From Richelia sp. SL_2_1 (lineage in GTDB: Bacteria > Cyanobacteriota > Cyanobacteriia > Cyanobacteriales > Nostocaceae), in contig JAAUSO010000024.1 in assembly GCA_012033205.1 (NCBI GenBank), positions 1 through 57,123 of the forward strand: a DNA stretch of 57,123 nucleotides, written 5' to 3'. Position 1 is the stretch's first letter. The number at the start of each line of letters is the position of its first letter. Below the pieces are notes generated by a model that ran no database searches, was not told the DNA's origin, and saw nothing but the letters and a program-made list of their open reading frames with translations. The position numbers and the translations under genes were made by a program. Shown piece after piece: positions 9,180-17,830 of this stretch.

Positions 9180-9201
9180 AGGTTAGAGGTTAAAGGTTAG
9201 G
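9167..9201 (+). repeat. Heptanucleotide tandem repeat (GGTTAGA/GGTTAAA), five copies, overlapping a stop codon
   Basis: Five heptamers run across the stop of the isoaspartyl peptidase gene (TAG 9177-9179 lies inside unit 2). The rest of the gap to 9322 holds further short repeats (TTGACAGT and CCCCATCT types) and no gene. Confidence 0.85.
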
Positions 9202-9322
9202 AGGAGGGGAGTTGACAGTTGACAGTTGCCTCTTACCTCTTGCTTTTTGCCTTTTGGTTGACAGTTAATTTCTCCCCATCCCCTTGTCTCCTTGTCCCCC
9301 CATCTCCCCATCACCCCATCTC

Positions 9323-10675
9323 TTATTCCTTTTTCATCTCCCATCCTTCTTTGATAACTTGACGCTGACGAGCGATGACTAAGCTATTATCAGGGACATC
9401 TTCTGTGATGGTTGAACCTGCTGCTACGTATACATCGTTACCCAAGGTAATTGGTGCAACTAAAACGCTATTAGAACCTGTTTTAGTGCGATCGCCAATT
9501 ATAGTTTGATGTTTTTTTACACCGTCGTAGTTAGCGGTAACTGTGCCTGCACCGATGTTTACTTTGGTGCCGGTGGTTGTATCTCCAAGATAAGAGAGGT
9601 GAGCAGCGTTGGTATTATTGCCAATTTTACTATTTTTCAATTCGACAAAATTACCTATACGGCAGTTTTCACCAACTTCTGCATGACCGCGTAAGTGAGC
9701 GTAAGGTCCAATTAGACTACCATTTTGGACTACACTATCGGAAATTACTGAATATTTGGCGGTGACGTTTTCGCCAATTAGACTATTTTCAATTAAGCTT
9801 CCTGGACCGATATGACTTCCTGTTTTAATGACTGTATTGCCCCGTAAGTGAGTTTGGGGTTCAATGATTACGTCTGGTTCTAATTCGACTGTTTCATCGA
9901 TGGTAATGCTGGCAGAGTCGATCAAAGTCACACCAGCTTTCATCCACTTTTCTTTGATTCTTGCTTGCAATATATCGTAAGCAGCGGATAATTGTAAGCG
10001 GTCGTTGATACCACCAATTTCTTGGTAATCTTCTACATCTACCGCCATCACTGGGGCAACTTGAGTAACGGCATCGGTAAGATAATATTCTTTTTGAGCG
10101 TTATTTGCTTGTAAGTGAGGCAGTATTTTTGCTAAATCCTCCCAGCGAAAACAGTACACTCCAGCATTAATCCGCTGATTTTCTTTTTGAGCAGCAGTAC
10201 AATCTTTGTCTTCAACGATTTGTTGTAATACATTATTATCATCGCAAAAAACTCGTCCGTAGCCTTGAGGATTGGGAAGTTTCGCTGTTAGAACAGTTGC
10301 TGCATTTTGATTTTCTTGGTGAATTTGCAAGAAGTTTTTTAAAGTTTCACTACGTAATAATGGAACATCACCATTAAGTATCAGCAAATCGCCATTGTAA
10401 CCTTCTAGATGAGGTAGTAACTGCTGAATCGCATGACCTGTTCCCAATTGTACGGTTTGTTCCACAAATTCTAAATCGGGAATAGCTTGCAAGGCTGTTT
10501 TTACCTGTTCGGCTTCATACCCAATAATTGCGATCCGACGTTCTGGTTGCAGTGGTTCAACACTTTGAATAACCCTTTCTACAAGCGATTTTCCTCCCAC
10601 AGAATGTAAAACCTTGGGTAGGTTTGATTTCATTCTTGTACCGCGTCCAGCCGCTAAAATTGCTACAACTACCAT
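9323..10675 (-). CDS. glmU: Bifunctional GlcNAc-1-P uridylyltransferase / glucosamine-1-P acetyltransferase
   Basis: 450 residues. The N-terminal Rossmann-like uridylyltransferase has the signature [18 protein letters not shown] at residues 7-24, GTGHAIQQ and LNGDVPLL. The C-terminal half is a left-handed beta-helix made of hexapeptide repeats (for example [30 protein letters not shown]). It includes the acetyl-CoA-site residues around [10 protein letters not shown] and [11 protein letters not shown]. It makes UDP-GlcNAc from GlcN-1-P, acetyl-CoA and UTP for peptidoglycan and outer-membrane glycans. murA in the same window acts on its product. The length is normal and the start is ATG. Confidence 0.96.
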   Translation of the reverse strand: MVVVAILAAGRGTRMKSNLPKVLHSVGGKSLVERVIQSVEPLQPERRIAIIGYEAEQVKTALQAIPDLEFVEQTVQLGTGHAIQQLLPHLEGYNGDLLILNGDVPLLRSETLKNFLQIHQENQNAATVLTAKLPNPQGYGRVFCDDNNVLQQIVEDKDCTAAQKENQRINAGVYCFRWEDLAKILPHLQANNAQKEYYLTDAVTQVAPVMAVDVEDYQEIGGINDRLQLSAAYDILQARIKEKWMKAGVTLIDSASITIDETVELEPDVIIEPQTHLRGNTVIKTGSHIGPGSLIENSLIGENVTAKYSVISDSVVQNGSLIGPYAHLRGHAEVGENCRIGNFVELKNSKIGNNTNAAHLSYLGDTTTGTKVNIGAGTVTANYDGVKKHQTIIGDRTKTGSNSVLVAPITLGNDVYVAAGSTITEDVPDNSLVIARQRQVIKEGWEMKKE

Positions 10676-10773
10676 AATTAGTCAACAGCTATAAGTAAAT
10701 ACAAATGCAAATTTCATTTTCGGCTTAAATATACCCGATTACATAGCCTTCCCGAAATGTTATTCGCTTACAA

Positions 10774-12024
10774 CTAGCTGTTATTTATGGTGGTAATAAA
10801 TTCAGTAAACTGCTGGATTAATTTTGGATTACGCCAGCCTTTGTTTGTTTCTTCGTTGATAATTGACAATGCTTCAGATGGTGTAAAAGCTTTTTTATAA
10901 GGTCTTTCACTTGTTAAAGCATCATAAATATCAATAATTTGAAACACCTGGGCTAAGAAAGGTATTTGATCTTGCTTGAGTCCGTCTGGATATCCAGAAC
11001 CATCCCAACGTTCGTGATGGCTGCGGATAATCGGAATTACTCCCCGCATACTGCGTAATGGCTGGCAGATTCTTTCCCCAATCAAAACGTGCTGTCGCAT
11101 TACCTCCCACTCTCCAGGGGTTAGTTTTCCTTTTTTGAGCAACACCGAATCCGGAATACCCACCTTACCAATATCGTGAAGATAGCCACCCCACATCAAA
11201 TCCCTAATTTGATAGCGAGAAAGACCCAAATATTCGCCAAAGGCTTTGCCAAAATTGACCAAACGTTCGCAATGGTCGCCGGTATTCGGATCGCGGCTTT
11301 CAATGGCTCTAGCAATCGAAAACAGCGCTTTTTCAGCGTGGTCTAAATCTTCATTCAGACGTTTTTGGCGCACTAAAGACTTAACTCTTGCAGCCAACTC
11401 CACTCTGTCAAAAGGTTTGCTTAAGAAATCATCCGCTCCAACTTCAATTCCTCGGATTCGCGATCGCTTATCGTTCAAAGCTGTAATGAAAATCACCGGA
11501 ATTAACCTTGTTTGTTCGTCCTGCTTGAGCAATTCACAAACTTCAAAGCCATCCATTTCCGGCATCATTACATCAAGCAAAATCAAATCCGGTTGCTTTT
11601 CGCTGACTAAATGCACCGCAGCAGAACCATTGTCTGCTTCAATAACTTCGTAGCCTTCCATTCCTAAAACGGCTACTGCTGTCATCCGACTCGCAGCGTG
11701 ATCGTCAACTACCAAAACTTTAGGTACATCATTTTCGACACATGAAACCGGATATCCTTTAACTTGTAACGTTGTGGAAGCCTGAGAATCGCGATCGCCA
11801 GTACTGTTGGTGTGGCGATCGCCATCAACACGAACATAATTACTAGAATCCTCATTATCAGTTTCTTTAACTTTCAAGTCACGATTGGTTAACTCCTGTG
11901 TATGACGTTCTGATTCTGTTGTTAAGGGATGATTTTTATCAGCTCTATTATATAAGGTTGTGGGGTTTGACCCACTAACTTTTTGCTCGGTAGAGCCTGT
12001 ATAATTGGATTTCCATTGAATCAC
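10774..12024 (-). CDS. Response regulator with HD-GYP domain (putative cyclic-di-GMP phosphodiesterase)
   Basis: 416 residues. Residues 1-100 are polar and probably disordered. Residues 101-220 form a receiver domain: VLVVDD acid pair, phospho-acceptor D151 in LILLDVMMP, and the conserved Lys in SKPFD. Residues 225-416 form an HD-GYP domain with HCERL, YLHDIGKVG, HHERWDGSGYPDGL and the typical DIYDALTSERPYKKA end, all metal ligands kept. It should degrade cyclic-di-GMP when phosphorylated. No cognate kinase lies beside it. The start read here is GTG. Because the first 100 residues have no domain and contain translated HIP1 octamers, a later start nearer residue 80-100 cannot be excluded. Confidence 0.88.
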   Translation of the reverse strand: MIQWKSNYTGSTEQKVSGSNPTTLYNRADKNHPLTTESERHTQELTNRDLKVKETDNEDSSNYVRVDGDRHTNSTGDRDSQASTTLQVKGYPVSCVENDVPKVLVVDDHAASRMTAVAVLGMEGYEVIEADNGSAAVHLVSEKQPDLILLDVMMPEMDGFEVCELLKQDEQTRLIPVIFITALNDKRSRIRGIEVGADDFLSKPFDRVELAARVKSLVRQKRLNEDLDHAEKALFSIARAIESRDPNTGDHCERLVNFGKAFGEYLGLSRYQIRDLMWGGYLHDIGKVGIPDSVLLKKGKLTPGEWEVMRQHVLIGERICQPLRSMRGVIPIIRSHHERWDGSGYPDGLKQDQIPFLAQVFQIIDIYDALTSERPYKKAFTPSEALSIINEETNKGWRNPKLIQQFTEFITTINNS

Positions 12025-12616
12025 AAAGGCACTCCATTTTTATAGTAACAATGCAATGTTTCAAAAACTAGTTTAGTACTTGAAGGTATTTAAAAAAGCA
12101 TTTTTATAGGCTTTTTATGATTTATGCCTAAATAATTTTCTCAAAACACAAGACTAAGTTTTTTTAATCTTTTTTTTTAAGAACATAGATAAAGTTGCCG
12201 ACAACTTTACCGATTCTACAATTATAGTATCGTCAATTAAAACCAATGTTAAATCGGGTTTTACACGGAGGTTTATGGTAATAGCAGCTTTTTCATTATC
12301 TTCAAGTCGAGTTATTTATATCAATTTGTTCAGGTTTTTTATCAAAGCAAACAATATTAAGTAAAGCATTTATAAGAGTTTTGCCGACTAAACAATATAG
12401 TCATTCAACTATGTCGGACACACTATGACAGTGATACTCAATTAAATTAAATGTGATTTAAGTCACATCATAATCAAACATTTTTCGCTGTACATACTAC
12501 TTAATAAGTATTAATTTTAACTATAGATTTGGAATAAGTAATGGGAGAAGTTGCGGTTATGGCTAGATAGATAGGATACAAGCAATTACCGCAAACCTTG
12601 TCAATTAATATACCAA
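12025..12616. other. 592-bp AT-rich gap, no convincing gene
   Basis: This lies upstream of the HD-GYP regulator and presumably holds its promoter. A 29-codon ORF at 12275-12364, preceded by GGAGG three bases before its ATG, is the only candidate peptide; its spacing is poor and its composition unremarkable. T-rich runs at 12168-12180 and a GTGATTTAAGTCAC palindrome near 12452-12465 are visible; the latter resembles a CRP/NtcA-class operator (GTGA-N6-TCAC). No RNA gene is recognised. Confidence 0.5.
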
Positions 12617-13495
12617 TTAATTTACCATCTGCCAGCGTTTACGCCAGTGTGAAGTAGGTTCTAAGTTAGAAGTTTGTTGTTCGGATTGGCGACGTTGAAT
12701 AATTACAGATGGAGAATCGGTTAGTGCTGAATCTCGATAGGGAACAGCAGCACGAGTTTGTAAATGTTCTTTTTCCTGTTGAGAGAGAGATAATTGATCT
12801 GGAGAATAATCTAAACTAAATCCGGCAATGGTTCCAGGGGTTTTTCTACCGATGGGTGGGGTTGCACCAATACTTAATCCAGCGTTTAAAAATGCCGTGC
12901 GTACAGCAGCAGCACAAGAGTAAGTAGCTAACAAACCATCTGGTTGTAAACACAGAGAAACTAGTTTAATAAATTCAATAGTCCATAAGTGAGGACACTG
13001 AGGCGGTGAGAAAGGGTCAAGAAAAATTGCGTCAGCCTTGAAAGCAGATTGATACACTTGGTTGATTTTTTCTCTAGCATCACCAATTACCAGTGTGGCT
13101 TTGAATTTTTCTGTTTGTATTTGGTGTTCAAAAGCTAAAGTTGTCAAAATATTTACCAAATCAGTATTGCAACTGTCGAATAAATTATGTGTAATCGCAG
13201 CTTGCGGTACTTTTGGATTTAATTCCAGAGCAACTATTTCTATATAACAATTAGGATTAATTTCCCAAATTTTTTGAATAGCGGTTGCCGTGTTGTATCC
13301 TAGTCCATAACAAACATCTAATATTCGTAAAGCTGGTAATTGAGCTTTTTCTATTAATAAGGTAGGAACAACATATTTAAAATAACTTTCTTGTTTCGCT
13401 CCAAAATGACTGTGAAATAATTCATTAAATTCTTCAGAAAAGAAAGTTTTGGAGCCATCTGCTGTCAACTGAGGTGTAAAATCTTGATCGGACAT
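12617..13495 (-). CDS. MnmC-like SAM-dependent methyltransferase (DUF752 family)
   Basis: 292 residues with a Rossmann methyltransferase fold. The glycine motif I is DVCYGLGYNTATAI (about 68-81) and the acidic motif is LELNPKVP. The active-site block DAIFLDPFSPPQCPHLWT is the signature of the methyltransferase half of MnmC. The later TYSCAAAVRTAFLNAG and PIGRKTPGTIAGF also match. Full MnmC finishes 5-methylaminomethyl-2-thiouridine at the tRNA wobble base. Here the FAD oxidase half is absent, as in many bacteria that carry only this domain. RNA modification is the likely role, inferred from the family. The C-terminus is a basic tail (HWRKRWQMVN). Confidence 0.85.
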   Translation of the reverse strand: MSDQDFTPQLTADGSKTFFSEEFNELFHSHFGAKQESYFKYVVPTLLIEKAQLPALRILDVCYGLGYNTATAIQKIWEINPNCYIEIVALELNPKVPQAAITHNLFDSCNTDLVNILTTLAFEHQIQTEKFKATLVIGDAREKINQVYQSAFKADAIFLDPFSPPQCPHLWTIEFIKLVSLCLQPDGLLATYSCAAAVRTAFLNAGLSIGATPPIGRKTPGTIAGFSLDYSPDQLSLSQQEKEHLQTRAAVPYRDSALTDSPSVIIQRRQSEQQTSNLEPTSHWRKRWQMVN

Positions 13496-13635
13496 TCAAT
13501 TTTGGATTTTTGGATTTTGGATTTTAGATTATTTTTTGTTTAAACACCAGATTAATTTTACCTGACTACCCCGCTCTGGAATGTAGATTGCTACGATTTT
13601 CAAAAAAAACGACCTCTCAATAACCTTTTCCATTC

Positions 13636-13703
13636 TTAGAAGTCGGGTTTTTACCCTAAATATCTGTAACATCCTGACAAATTTTATAAAACCCGACTTC
13701 TAA
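13636..13703 (+). repeat. Inverted-repeat element (AAGTCGGGTTTT family), 16-bp perfect arms
   Basis: The arms TTAGAAGTCGGGTTTT (13636-13651) and its exact reverse complement (13688-13703) flank about 36 bp. Related copies are at 23413-23459 and 25130-25195, and a single arm is near 43893. The interior of this copy (ATCTGTAACATCCTGA) resembles that of the 25130 copy (ATCCGTAACATCAGA), so they are one element family. It could act as a transcription terminator. Confidence 0.8.
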
Positions 13704-13787
13704 AATTTTGATCGGTCTATAGTATGCTAAAAATTTAGATAAAAAATTCAACTCAGCCAATAATTTATAGGCATTTATAGGCAATTC

Positions 13788-14606
13788 ATGAAAGACACTT
13801 GTGTAATTTCTAATCAATGGCTTTTTGAACATTTAAACGATAAAAATCTTGCTGTATTTGATTGTCGTTTTTCTCTAGCTAATCCACAACAGGGAAAACT
13901 GGAGTATCAAGCAAGTCACATTCCGGGTTCCTATTACTTAGATTTAAATCAAGACCTTTCATCGAGTATACAAAAACATGGAGGAAGACATCCTTTACCG
14001 AATATTGATGAATTTGCCGCAAAATTATCAGGAATGGGAGTAAATTTGGGGCAAACCTTAGTTATAGCTTATGATGATTCTCGTTTTGCTTTTGCATCTC
14101 GTTTATGGTGGTTATTACGCTATTTAGGACACGAACAAGTAGCGGTTTTAGATGGAGGTTTTAGCGGATGGCTGGCATCTGAGTATCCCGTTACAGTAGA
14201 GGTTCCTTCTCAAGGTAATGGTAAATTTATACCTCAGCCCCAACCACAGATGATAGTGGATAGAGAAGCTGTAATAAATCGCAAAGATTTACCTCAAACA
14301 ACTTTAGTAGACTCAAGAGAAAGCGATCGCTATCAAGGTATAACAGAACCAATTGACAAAATAGCTGGTCATATACCAGGTGCGCTTAATTATCCTTGGA
14401 AACAAGTAACCGACGAGTATGGTTATTTAATTCCACAACAACAGCAGCGCCATCGCTGGTCAGAATTAGAAAATAATCAAGAAATTATAGTTTATTGCGG
14501 TTCTGGTGTTACTGCTTGTGTTAATTTACTTTCCTTAGAATTAGCTGGGATTCACACTGGTAGACTTTATCCCGGTAGTTGGAGTGATTGGATTAGTTAT
14601 ATTTAA
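13788..14606 (+). CDS. Sulfurtransferase with two rhodanese domains (3-mercaptopyruvate type)
   Basis: 272 residues with tandem rhodanese folds. The N-terminal inactive domain (about 10-125) contains SHIPGSYYLDLNQDLS and YDDSRFAFASRLWWLL. The C-terminal catalytic domain (about 155-272) contains LVDSRESDRYQG, AGHIPGALNYPW and the loop YCGSGVTAC with catalytic Cys237. CGSGVT rather than CRKGVT is the loop form linked to 3-mercaptopyruvate sulfurtransferases, though substrate use is not certain from sequence. It moves sulfane sulfur to cyanide or thiol acceptors, probably in the cytosol as no signal peptide is visible. The downstream gap is filled by low-complexity repeats. Confidence 0.92.
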   Translation: MKDTCVISNQWLFEHLNDKNLAVFDCRFSLANPQQGKLEYQASHIPGSYYLDLNQDLSSSIQKHGGRHPLPNIDEFAAKLSGMGVNLGQTLVIAYDDSRFAFASRLWWLLRYLGHEQVAVLDGGFSGWLASEYPVTVEVPSQGNGKFIPQPQPQMIVDREAVINRKDLPQTTLVDSRESDRYQGITEPIDKIAGHIPGALNYPWKQVTDEYGYLIPQQQQRHRWSELENNQEIIVYCGSGVTACVNLLSLELAGIHTGRLYPGSWSDWISYI

Positions 14607-14803
14607 TAGGGAATTGGGAATTGGGTTGGGGGGAATGGGTAATGGGTAATGGGGAATGAGGGAATAGGTAATAGGGTTGGGGGGAATGGGGAATAGGGAA
14701 TGGGGATGGGGAGATAAATAACTATTAACTGTCAACTAACTCCGGTGGTACTAACTCCCGTACAGACGTAGCAATACGCCCCGTCTCTACAAAACTAACT
14801 CTT
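14607..14803 (+). repeat. Low-complexity GGGAATGGGTAAT-type repeat tract plus decayed palindrome
   Basis: From about 14610 to 14712 the DNA is built from GGGAATTGGG, GGGTAATG and GGGGAATG words on one strand. A degenerate copy of the GACGTAGCAATGCTACGTC palindrome follows at about 14764-14786. There is no gene. It separates two convergent coding regions. Confidence 0.7.
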
Positions 14804-16345
14804 TTAAAACTTTCCTAAATCTAAATTGTAATTAACGCTAAAAAACCAACCGTCAAAATCAACATTGCTGTCTGTGGAACCACCTAGAGTAAAACCGCTT
14901 TGTAAGTTAATGCTGCTTAAATCTGATATTCCGTACTTTAAGTTAGCAGATAATCGATGATATTGATCTTCTCTGCTTCTTTCTAAAAAGTTTGATAAGT
15001 TAAATTGATAATCGATACCTACTCGCAATGACTGCTGTAAATTATAGTTTAAAGATAACCAAACATAGTTAATTATTCGGTTGCGTTGTTCGGGTGGGTC
15101 TGTAATACTCAAGCGCAGTTCGTAGAAGCTATCTAAGTTCAATTTTGGTGTTATTGGGTCTCTTCTTCCTAGAGAAAAGCGAAAAGAGTTCTCATCTAAA
15201 AATTTATCTCCTGATGAAAAGTTAAAGCTATCGCTATCTTTTGCATAAAATAATTGTTGATTACTCCATCCAATTTCACTGTACATTCTATTGCTCAATT
15301 GCTGTAAAACACCCAAGTTAAATCTTAGTTGGTTGTAGTTAAATTCCGACTGGTCGCTGTATGTAATTATGCTGCCATTAATCGAACCATTTAAGTAAGT
15401 TTTTGTTCCTATTTTAAAGGGTGCTGCGGCAAGTGTCAGTCCAGTAAAGATTAAACCATCATCAATTGCATTGGTTTCAGAAGAAAAGATATTGCTTGTA
15501 TGAAAGTAACCAACATTACCTAACAAATAACCGATGGGTTTAATCTTTGCTACAGGTTTTTCTGTTGGTGGTGGTAGTTTTTGCTCTGGAAGTTGTGGTG
15601 TTTCTATCGGAATTTCCTGCGCTCTAATAATACCCAATTCCCCGTTGTTCGGCTGCTCTGACTTTTTTTTATTCTCTGCAAGTCGCTGTAATAATCTTTC
15701 TAATCTTTTAGAATGTTCGTTTTTAAGGGAATCTAACTTTTTCTCAATTTCTTCAGGAGAAGGTGCTGGTAAGTCTGTTGGCTGACTATCTAAAGGTGGA
15801 GGGTTTTTTTCAACGTTTTCTGGAGTGGGTGGTGATGGTGGTGATGGTGGTTCTGCGTTTTGCGCTATCTGTATTATATTGCTCGGTGATTCCCTATTTG
15901 AACTATTGGAAATTAATAAATCTGCACATCCTAAATCTGTGAAATCTGGATTTATAAAGGTATCTTGTTTGTATTGCAAATTAATCGCATCCGGTAGAGA
16001 TTTGGAAGTCATAGGGAGCATTTTGCTTCCACTACAATTATCTTTGTCTACAATTAGGATGCTCTGTTCCTCCTGACTTAATCCTTGCGTTTTATTTTCA
16101 AAGCTGTTGGTGTAAATTATGGACGGCTGCAAGTTTACCGATATATCGTTTACTTTAGCGCGATCGCCAATGGGAATTAAGTTTGAATCTTCTAAAAATG
16201 ATATCTTTGATACATATTCTCTCTGTTTTGTCTGTTTGTCTACATGGGTAGCTTTTACCACTTTTATGCTAGTACAACACCAGATTGTGCTACTGGATGC
16301 AAATATTAGGTAGAACAAGAAATTTTTTCGGTTTTTTGGTTTCAT
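14804..16345 (-). CDS. Predicted outer-membrane beta-barrel protein with proline-rich periplasmic region
   Basis: 513 residues. There is a basic N-terminus and hydrophobic segment (about 8-23) as signal. A polar region and a Pro/Ser-rich linker (PPSPPSPPTPENVEKNPPP, about 168-186) lead into a short charged coiled-coil-like stretch (LDSLKNEHSKRLERLLQRLA). The last 240 residues alternate polar and hydrophobic residues in strands (YLLGNVGYFHTSNIF, LNGSINGSIITYSD, FFSVNYNLDLGKF) and end in Phe, as outer-membrane barrels do. I do not recognise a named family. It is divergent from the FecR gene and sits in a cluster with a CHASE2 kinase, suggesting a shared envelope job. It could be a porin-like or assembly protein. 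Confidence 0.65.
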   Translation of the reverse strand: MKPKNRKNFLFYLIFASSSTIWCCTSIKVVKATHVDKQTKQREYVSKISFLEDSNLIPIGDRAKVNDISVNLQPSIIYTNSFENKTQGLSQEEQSILIVDKDNCSGSKMLPMTSKSLPDAINLQYKQDTFINPDFTDLGCADLLISNSSNRESPSNIIQIAQNAEPPSPPSPPTPENVEKNPPPLDSQPTDLPAPSPEEIEKKLDSLKNEHSKRLERLLQRLAENKKKSEQPNNGELGIIRAQEIPIETPQLPEQKLPPPTEKPVAKIKPIGYLLGNVGYFHTSNIFSSETNAIDDGLIFTGLTLAAAPFKIGTKTYLNGSINGSIITYSDQSEFNYNQLRFNLGVLQQLSNRMYSEIGWSNQQLFYAKDSDSFNFSSGDKFLDENSFRFSLGRRDPITPKLNLDSFYELRLSITDPPEQRNRIINYVWLSLNYNLQQSLRVGIDYQFNLSNFLERSREDQYHRLSANLKYGISDLSSINLQSGFTLGGSTDSNVDFDGWFFSVNYNLDLGKF

Positions 16346-16696
16346 ATTAAATAAAATTTATTTAATTTGGCTAAATTCAAAAGCTAGAATTCTGAATATC
16401 CTCTGTGAAATCGAAAATTTTGCTTAACTTTAATATCTACACTCAAACTTAAATACATTCATAAGTAAAAATCATCATATTTAGCAGCTATGATAAGAAT
16501 TATTTTTGTTTTGCCAAATAATTTTAAAGTTAATACTATATAGTAGATTCCCCTATTTTATATATTTAATTTTGAAGATGATTTAAGCAAATTTACGTAA
16601 AGAAAATCGTTATAACAGTTTACAAGCTCGAACTTTTGATTCCTCTGGTCGTCTCGGCTGGTGGGGTAATTGTAAAATTATGCAGCGTACACAATT
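16346..16696. promoter_or_regulatory. 351-bp divergent promoter region between the OMP and FecR genes
   Basis: This is a very AT-rich gap between two divergent genes, so promoters for both must lie here. I see no strong repeat, RNA structure or known operator. A weak purine stretch is all that precedes either start codon. Confidence 0.5.
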
Positions 16697-17785
16697 ATGT
16701 TCCGCAAGTTATTTCCTTTGGTAGTTGTCAGTTTATGGGGAGTTGTGGTACTGTCTCCATCACAACCAGCAAGCGCATCAACTCCTTTGACTCAGGCTGT
16801 AGTTAAGAGCCTGCGTAACTGGGTGCAACTGATGCCTCAAAGCCGACCAAAGCGTCGAGCGCAAATTAAAGACGCTATGACTCCTGGAGACGGATTATCC
16901 ACGGGTAAGGCTTCTTTGGCGGATTTGCGTTTTAACGATGGTTCTTTGGCAAGGATTGGTGAAAGAGCAGTATTTCGCTTTGTGCCTCGAAGTCGAACAT
17001 TTACACTGTCAAACGGAACTGTGTTATTGCTCATACCACCGGGACGGGGAGAAACAAAGGTTAGGACTCGTAGTGCTGCTGCAACGATTCGTGGTTCGGC
17101 TTTATTTGTCCGCTATGATGAGCAAACAGATACCACGGTTGTAGGTTCGTTGACCGATAGCGGTATAGAAGTTTTTAACCAAGATGAATCTCGCTCTCGG
17201 GTACTTAAAGCGGGACAGTTGATAGTTTTAGTTAAGGGAGAAATTCAGGGATTATATAATTTTGACCTGAGAAGTTTTTACGATACAAGCGATTTAGTGC
17301 GCGGACTTGATTTAACTAAACCGAATAATACACCTTCTTCAGACCCTGCGATGGCTAGTGTTCAAGCAGAAACTTCTGAAGCTCTATCAAAACAGGTGCC
17401 TATTACAGGTGAAAATGTTGTTGAAAATCCATCTTTTATCCAATTGAGTCCTGTTTCTTCAGATGTACCAGATGAAGAGGTTGTTCAGGATGCTTTACCT
17501 GTGAATTCTTTGGTAGACACCGGAGAAATTATTTTAAATAATACAGAGGAAAGTGAAGATAAACCGACTCCACAAACTCCTGCAAATCCACCAGTTAATA
17601 ACAACAAACCTATTCCCCAAACTCCTTCAAATCCACCAGTTAATAACAACAAACCTATTCCCCAAACTCCTGCAAATCCACCAACTCCGACTCCGGAACC
17701 AACTATTCCGACTCCGGAACCACAAACTCCAGAACCAACTATTCCGGAACCAACTACTCCGGAACCACCTCCGATATCTACCTAG
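16697..17785 (+). CDS. FecR-domain secreted protein with proline-rich repeat tail
   Basis: 362 residues. Residues 1-28 are a signal peptide (MFRKLFPLVVVSLWGVVVL, cleavage near PASAS). Residues about 50-165 are a FecR-like beta domain: GDGLSTGKASLADLRFNDGS, ARIGERAVFRF, TLSNGTVLLLIPPG, VRTRSAAATIRGSALFVRYD and VLKAGQ. Residues 200-280 are acidic and polar. The last 75 residues are Pro/Asn/Thr-rich with a 15-residue repeat. Classical FecR proteins pass outer-membrane signals to a sigma factor. Here there is no transmembrane helix besides the signal, and no sigma/anti-sigma pair nearby, so it is more likely an exported envelope protein. Its neighbours are an OMP and a CHASE2 kinase. Confidence 0.82.
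   Translation: MFRKLFPLVVVSLWGVVVLSPSQPASASTPLTQAVVKSLRNWVQLMPQSRPKRRAQIKDAMTPGDGLSTGKASLADLRFNDGSLARIGERAVFRFVPRSRTFTLSNGTVLLLIPPGRGETKVRTRSAAATIRGSALFVRYDEQTDTTVVGSLTDSGIEVFNQDESRSRVLKAGQLIVLVKGEIQGLYNFDLRSFYDTSDLVRGLDLTKPNNTPSSDPAMASVQAETSEALSKQVPITGENVVENPSFIQLSPVSSDVPDEEVVQDALPVNSLVDTGEIILNNTEESEDKPTPQTPANPPVNNNKPIPQTPSNPPVNNNKPIPQTPANPPTPTPEPTIPTPEPQTPEPTIPEPTTPEPPPIST
17580..17690 (+). repeat. In-frame 45-bp tandem repeat in the FecR-protein tail
   Basis: The unit encodes PPVNNNKPIPQTP(S/A)N. Two full copies and a partial leading one lie within about 17580-17690, followed by shorter PTPEP/PTIPEP words. The near-identity at DNA level suggests recent expansion or a length-variable linker. 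Confidence 0.8.
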
Positions 17786-17792
17786 ATAAAAT

Positions 17793-17818
17793 GGTGTGTT
17801 ACCCTCCGCTAACACACC
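17793..17818 (+). terminator. Hairpin between convergent genes (GGTGTGTTA / TAACACACC)
   Basis: Nine-bp perfect arms with an eight-base loop lie just after the FecR stop, and also face the 3' end of the kinase gene. The words resemble a common cyanobacterial interspersed repeat (GGGTGTGTTAGCGGAGGGTAA). There is no long T tract, so a terminator function in both directions is an inference. Confidence 0.5.
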
Positions 17819-17830
17819 CTACCAAAAGCA

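Noticed and set aside
12275..12364. 29-codon ORF with GGAGG before the ATG
   Set aside because: Spacing of the GGAGG is only three bases and the peptide has no recognisable features.
17553..17789. 78-codon ORF in another frame of the FecR gene tail
   Set aside because: It is the shifted reading of the Pro-rich tandem repeat, giving an artificial HQLITTNLFPKLLQ repeat.
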